From Malania oleifera (lineage: Eukaryota; Streptophyta; Magnoliopsida; Santalales; Ximeniaceae): DNA of 64,000 nt. The DNA is taken from contig NC_080422.1 of the NCBI RefSeq assembly GCF_029873635.1, positions 17,204,049 through 17,268,048 on the forward strand, in the 5' to 3' direction. Within the stretch, counting starts at the first letter, position 1. Each line of letters begins with the position of its first letter. The notes below the pieces were generated by a model that had not been told where the DNA came from, did no database searches, and was given only the letters and a program-made list of their open reading frames with translations. Positions 58,234 through 64,000 of this stretch are shown one piece after another. The translations under genes were made by a program, and so were the position numbers.

Positions 58234-59318
58234 TATAAATATATATCTGTGGATGCAAAAAGTATAATAACTTAAGAACAGCTGCGCAAGTATTCAGGCA
58301 TGATAAATTAAAAAATTAGTCATCTGAAGATGACTGCAGTCTTTTAGGTTTGGTAAGTTGTTTAAATCACTTTAATGTTAAATTCAAGTTAACTTTTTGT
58401 TCGTGGATTCAAAAGTCCCTCTTAAAATGTAGGGATTTAGGAAGCTAAATCCATAAGTCTTAATACACCCACTTTACTTATTTTTTTCTTGAAGGTCTTT
58501 TTCTTTTAGTATTTTTAATTACCTGACATGAAAGCTACATGCAAACTTTAATCTGAAAATGCAAAATATGAACCAAACAACGGCCATATAATTCATCATC
58601 CATCATTTCAATTACTTCATGATTATGCAAGTGACTGATTACTGACAATAGCCATCTCATTTTAAGAAAAGGAAATTAAATTACAAAAAAAAGAAAAGAA
58701 AAGAAAATTTTCTTAGCATTGTGCATGCTGTGGTCCATGCATGAGAGACCCATGAATGATATAAATTACTTCATTCAAAAAATTCAAATTGTTTCATTTT
58801 TAATTCCGTGGAGTCTCTTATTATGTTGATTTATGGAATTAATTAAAACATCACCTTCCCTACAGTGAGTGGATCCAACACAAATTAGAAAATGATTGAG
58901 GCAAATTATTGTAGAAATCCACATGTAGGCCGCGGGGGACCACGAGAGAAAATTAATTAATATATGAATGCTTATGTGGGAGATTAATGACAATTAAATC
59001 ATTTAGTTTATATAGGAATGGAAGATGTATATGGTTAGATTATTATATAAGCTATCAATTTAATTAGCTGATAATCGATGTTGAGATGATTTGACTCGGC
59101 TTAATATGAAAAGTAATTTACTAATAAAGTTTTTTTGTAATAAGTTGACTGAGTGAGGATAAGAACTTTCAACTTAGTGACCTCATTTTTATTTTGCTCA
59201 TTGGTACAATGCTACAAGTATTGATATTTGTAATTATTTGGGTAAAATATATGTAAATTATTCAGCCTACACTCTATTAGTTCTAAAACTTGTATTATCT
59301 TTCATTCAAATTAGACCC

Positions 59319-59360
<42 letters not shown>

Positions 59361-59891
59361 TGACCATCAATAAAATCTTTCATATTTAAAAAAAAATTAA
59401 AAGAAAGCCTTGAATTAACAAAAGTTTCCTTTATTCAATGGCCAACATTTTATTTGATTGGAACTTGTTGGGAATAGAGCTCATCATAAGTGATAAGGAG
59501 TAGACCCCACTAAGATAGCCACGTGTAGGATATGTAAGCGAGCAGATTTATCCTGAATAGAACCACGTACAAGGCACATAGGTGAGTTGAGTTGTTGGTC
59601 ACAGGTAAATCACATGGACGAGTTGACCTGCTTCGAGCAGGTTAGTACCATGTGTATGGCATGCGAGTGAGTTGATCTATTCCAAATAGGTCAGTTATGT
59701 GCAAGGTATATAGACAAGTTAATCTAACCCAAGCTGGTCAGTCATGCACAAGACATGTTGGTTAGTTGACATGTGTTAAGGAGGTCAGCCACTTGCAAGG
59801 CATGTGGACGAGCTGACCTCCTAACCTCAAAGGGAAGCAACCTTATCCTTAATATATAGGACAGTTACTCACAAGGTTGAGCAAGTGGAGA
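58139..59891. repeat. Direct duplication, copy R2
   Basis: Partner of 55199-56930, same orientation, start-to-start distance about 2.94 kb. It has a longer (TA)n run (58199-58226) and a longer (ATT)n run (about 59319-59358) than R1. Similarity ends at ACTCACAAGGTTGAGCAAG. Confidence 0.92.
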
Positions 59892-60083
59892 CCATCCATT
59901 AAACTACCTAGGCAGTTGTTCACGCCTATACCCACTTGTCCCTATGTGGATGTTACTAACCTATTAGCAATTGCTCACATCATAAGTGTAGGATCCACAT
60001 CTAATGAAAGTAAGCAACATGGAAAAACTAACCTATAAGAGGGGAAAATCATTCCATAAAAGGAAAGTACATACAACAAGACT

Positions 60084-60119
<36 letters not shown>

Positions 60120-60304
60120 CCAAACATTTTCCTTATAATTCCATAAACCTAACCACTAACTTAGGAATCAGAGAGATTCTTAGAGGCTGCTAGGGCTTCT
60201 CAAGCGCCAATTTTCGTCTTGAAGATCTATAGGAAAACAATCTATCTTCATTGATTATCCACTTTATTCTTTTTGGAAGCAAGATACATTGGTTGGCATC
60301 AACA
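59466..60304 (+). mobile_element. Probable solo LTR, 839 bp
   Basis: TGTTGGGAAT at 59466 and a CATCAACA end at 60304 give TG...CA termini, flanked by GAACT (59461-59465) and AAACT (60305-60309), a near-perfect 5-bp duplication. A (CT)n run lies at 60089-60117. No primer site or purine tract adjoins it. The first 420 bp also occur in R1 with the same left flank, GGAACT. Confidence 0.55.
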
Positions 60305-61569
60305 AAACTTAAATATTATTATTTTTAAATTATAAAAATATAAAAATTACAAATAATTCACATTTATGAGATCAATTTTTTTTTTCTAGATTTGAAATTT
60401 AAAAAAAAATCTTGTTTAAAAAAACTACTAGTAAAAAATAATTAATATATAATGGGAAAATTACTATTTTCAACTTTTCTTTTTTAACCAACATTTAAGT
60501 TTAAGTTAAGGATATTTTTTATGCAAGGACATATTTATCTTTTAAGAGTTAACATTAAACCTTATTTTTCAACATTGTGAACTATCTTAATTAAGTATCA
60601 AGTGCATGCTAGCATTTGAATGATATCATTATATTATGGATATATTAATGATATAGATATGATCTTGAGAAAAAAAATTATGCCTTGTAGGGTCAATGTG
60701 GTCTTTCCATCATGCCTTTTCTTTTAATAAAAGCACTTCAAACAACGACTCACATATATTATATGTGCATGCTATCAAATACAATTTACTGTTTGAAATG
60801 TTTTCATTAGATGAGAGGATTTTTTGGAAGGACCATGCTGGTCCATATTCTTATAATAAAGTTATATATATAATGTTAATCTGTATCTCTAATACTATAA
60901 AGGGAATTCTCCCTTTGGTTTCTTCTTTCAAAAATATTAAATTTATCTCTGTAACTATTAATGATTATTCCAAAAGACTCCTTTAACTACCTACAACTAT
61001 CTCAAAGTACCCTTATAATTATGTCAAATTTATCCCCATAACTACTTATAATTGTTCCAAAATACATCTATAACAATTAGTAGTTTCTCAAAATGATCTT
61101 ATACTATTTAGTTATTTGTTATCTTCTAATAATTTTTTTTTTTATAGTTTTAAAAAATGGAGGGTCATGGAGAATGCACATAATGCTTGCCCATGGCTAG
61201 TATATTTAAACAAATTACTAATGTTTTATCATGCACTAATATTTTTTTTTGATTTGATATTTATAATATATAGTATTGTTGTCAAAGTTAGAGGGAAAAA
61301 TTTATAGTGCATATGAATATCATGTGAGGCAGTTCTTACCAAAATCAAGTTATTAATTATGTAACACTATATAAACATATTTGGATGTTAGAATAGATAT
61401 GCATAAATAGTATAACATCTTGAAATATTCTTAAGCATAAGATATTGTAATATGATATGCATGTATAACTATTTTTTTCTCTAAATCATAATATATATAT
61501 ATATATATATATATATTCTTATCTATTTTCGATTCCCGGCTAGTGCATATTTACTTTTTCCTCAAAAAG
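60305..61569. other. AT-rich region without a supported gene
   Basis: A 96-codon frame at 60696-60986 (MWSFHHAFSFNKST...) has no motif I recognise and an AT-biased composition like its surroundings. A (TA)n run lies at 61490-61516. Nothing else recognisable. Confidence 0.4.
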
Positions 61570-63910
61570 TAATATGGGAAAAGCCTCTTGTAGGTTAGTT
61601 GAAGCTAAATATATTTGACTCTTGTAGAGGAAATTCGGGTTCTTGTGGTGGTGGTGGTATCATCAGCGACTCATCAGGTAATATTAAAGCCGCTTTCTCT
61701 GAAAAATTTGAGTCCTGTCATCGTCGACGAGAGTCCCTCTAGAGATCGTCGACAAACTCAGTCCCTCGTCGACGAAGGAATCCCAAGAGAGTATATTCGA
61801 AACTCTGAATTTTGTCAACGAAAAGATCTTCTCATTGACGAAGTATATTCAGTGGCTCGTCGACGAAGCCCTACCTATAAATTGAATTTCTCTTATTTTC
61901 AGTGAGGAAATTCGGGAACCTTCACTCTCTCTCTCTAAAAAATGGTTCTACTAGCCTTCTCTCTTCGATTTCGGGCCGAATTTGATCCGATTTGATGATT
62001 CAGAACCACCACGAGGTTCGTAGGATCGTTCTCTATAAGGCTGTAGGAGCTGATCGTTGGTTTAAGAGATTTGAGAAACAACCCAAAATCAAGGTAAGTG
62101 AGTTATTTTGGAAATTTCTTAACGAATATTGTTATTTGGAGCTTAGGGAGTATTAAATAAGTATTTTTCTTAAAATTTGAGTCAGTTAGAGATATTTGAA
62201 TTAAACTAGGATTTTTGGATTTAGGGTCCAAGTGAAGCTGTGGGTATCAGTTCAGAGATCCTGCCAGCGTTGTTTAAAAGTCAGGTAAGGGGAAATTTTA
62301 TATTAAATTAGATTTTATGAAATTAAAGGAAATAAATTATGTTATATTTAAGTTATGTTTTGGTGTGGATTGTTAAAATGCCAACCATGTAACCTATGTT
62401 TTTTGAGCCTAGGATTGCATATATAGCTATGTATATGTGAAAATAAACTAATGAAAGTGAAAGGTATTTTCTAGGAAATTATGTAAGAAATGAAAAGTAT
62501 GTTCAGTATATAAACGTTAAATGTGGGTTGATTTATTTTACAAGAAATATGTATGAATTTTACAATTAAAATTATGCGTGGCATGAGTAAATGTAAATTT
62601 TTGTGTAAATATATGTTAAATGTATGAGATGCAAACTAAGTAAGTAAAGCGTGAAGAATAAAATATGTTAAGGACTATGCTGCCTGTGTATGTTAATGCA
62701 ACCATGTAAATGTAAGCCAGCTCAAAAGAGCCATGTTAGTAGATTCTAGTACATTTTTTTGTAAACTAACTGATGACGACTAAAAAGAGCTGTAGACTAA
62801 CTGATGATGGTTAAAGACTAACTGTAGTACGAATGAAAGAAAGGAAAATGCAATGTAATGATAATATAATGAAATGTGAAATGTGAACGATATGATTGGA
62901 AAGAGTCACTTAAAGTAAAATGTAATGTTATGTTTAAGTTATGAACATGAATAAATGTGAATGGTTGAATAATGGCAGAAAGAATAATGTATTATGTTAT
63001 TAAAAGTATTTATGCTATTAGAACATGTTATGATTGGGTGAGGCATACTCTTCGCCTGAGGGCTTGTTAAGAAAGGCAAGTGCGCAAGTAACTCCAGATG
63101 TGGCAGTAGCTGCATAACGAACCAGGCAAAAGGAACCTACTTATATGGGCGGGTAGATTTCCCTATCCTTGGGGCCTTCACTGGTAAACTTTTTTTGAAC
63201 TGTATGAGTATGCGATCAATCTAATACTTGAGGGCTTACTGAGTAAGGTGAGTGCCCTGGTATGCTTTAGTTGTGACCTTCTGGTTGCCAAAAGTATCAG
63301 AGCAAAGGGATGCTACTTATATGGGTGGGTAATCACCCCTATCCTTATGTAATCTCGTGGGTTAAACCTTTTGCATGTGTTTGATTAGGCTCAGAGAATG
63401 ATTTTAGTGTTTATGCTAATGTTTTGCAAATGTTATTAAAATGATATTTATAAACCTCATGTTAGCCACATGCTGTTTTAATATACTGTTTCTCTCCTTA
63501 CTGAGATGTGTCTCCCGAATATGATTATTTCTTTTTCAGGACATCATCGTGGTCGGGCTTAGAGAGCTCGAGGGTTTTTAGCATTTTTAAGGAGTAAAGA
63601 TAAGGTATATTTTTGATATATTATGGAGATCGTATAAAGTTTAAGTGTTTGTTTTATGTTGTTATGTTTTAAGTTTGTTGAGGAAGAAATGATTGTGAAT
63701 ACTGAAATGATTTTGGAGATATGTGAATATATGGAAATGTAGGTGAAAAATGGATAATATGGATTATAGATAGGAATTAGTAAACTTTGGTATTATGGTA
63801 TTATATGTATGGAGATCATGTTTATGTTTTCCATTGCGTATATTATGGAATAATAGGATTTTATCAGATATAACGCATCAGACCCAGAATTAAGGGTTCG
63901 GGGCGTTACG
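61570..63910 (+). mobile_element. Gypsy-type LTR (LTR-c)
   Basis: Contains the palindrome array (61721-61866), a CCTATAAATTG TATA-like box (about 61873), a CTCTCT run, a GATTTGATGATTCAGAACCACC block (about 61992), CTTACTGAGTAAGGTGAGTGCCC (63236-63256) and TGAGATGTGTCTC (63502-63514). It ends CGGGGCGTTACG near 63910. Same orientation-specific order as reversed LTR-b. No primer site after the end, so it is a solo or truncated LTR. The left edge is uncertain. Confidence 0.65.
61721..61866. repeat. Array of 6 TCGTCGACGA palindromes in LTR-c
   Basis: Sites begin at 61721, 61746, 61766, 61812, 61832 and 61857; three are perfect (61721, 61766, 61857). Steps are 25, 20, 46, 20 and 25, the inner part of the series seen in LTR-a and LTR-b. 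Confidence 0.85.
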
Positions 63911-64000
63911 GTTTGATTATTAATCAACTCATCAAGCATGTTAGACTTGGGGTATTTTGAACAATCAAGAGTATGAAATAAAAGTTGATCACCCAATACC
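63911..64000. other. Window end, nothing recognised
   Basis: Short AT-rich sequence behind LTR-c without features. Confidence 0.5.

Noticed and set aside
60696-60986. 96-codon frame as a possible gene
   Set aside because: No recognised motif, no splice or promoter context, AT-biased; not supported.

Overview
The window is nuclear DNA of a flowering plant, very probably a eudicot. It has AT-rich spacers, plant-type Ty1-copia and Ty3-gypsy LTR retrotransposons (several with a tRNA-Met type primer site TGGTATCAGAGC), a plant L1-type LINE relic, tRNA-derived SINEs, a CACTA-type transposon end, and one intact-looking plant gene with introns. No species can be named from the sequence. Nearly everything except that gene is nested, decayed transposon sequence. 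I found no CRISPR array, no rRNA or tRNA gene, and no new multi-gene system.

Layout. 1-2332: 3' half of a copia pol with a stub of its 3' LTR, into which a reverse-strand gypsy-type LTR (LTR-a, 2333-~4200) is inserted. ~4200-6130: unassigned AT-rich DNA with microsatellites. ~6130-8251: end of a Sirevirus-type LTR, primer site and decayed gag. 8252-23427: one reverse-strand Sirevirus-type LTR split into three pieces by two gag-only gypsy elements (TR-GAG type): element A (8489-15523, + strand, duplication TAGAG) and element B (16353-23378, - strand, duplication CATGT). Element A itself carries a foreign gypsy LTR (9808-10718). 23428-28717: a run of LTR remnants. 28718-33622: a nearly full-length, degenerate copia element with 178-bp LTRs. 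33835-34609: two SINE copies, each with its own perfect target duplication.

36082-37633 (- strand) is the one gene that looks functional: a three-exon 2-oxoglutarate/Fe(II)-dependent dioxygenase of the AOP type, 314 residues, with all metal and 2-oxoglutarate ligands present. Only 479 bp upstream of its ATG begins the 5' LTR of a divergently oriented copia element (38113-~42745), so its native promoter is short or includes transposon DNA.

43185-46421 holds gypsy LTR-b, a tetraspanin first-exon fragment and a CACTA-type transposon end full of AGTGACGG/CCGTCACT inverted repeats. 46422-52826 is the 3' two thirds of a Sirevirus with pol, an envelope-like third ORF broken by only two stops, repeated polypurine tracts and a complete 3' LTR. 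It sits against a reverse-strand copia element (52827-55047). 55199-59891 contains two direct copies of a 1.7-kb segment separated by a LINE 3' end. 59466-60304 looks like a solo LTR, and 61570-63910 is another gypsy LTR (LTR-c).

The most unusual signal is in the three related gypsy LTRs (a, b, c). Each carries 6 to 8 decayed copies of the perfect 10-bp palindrome TCGTCGACGA just upstream of the LTR's TATA-like sequence, with almost the same spacing series (about 21, 25, 21, 45, 21, 25, 21 bp). Sirevirus-type LTRs here carry their own, different palindrome clusters in a comparable place.
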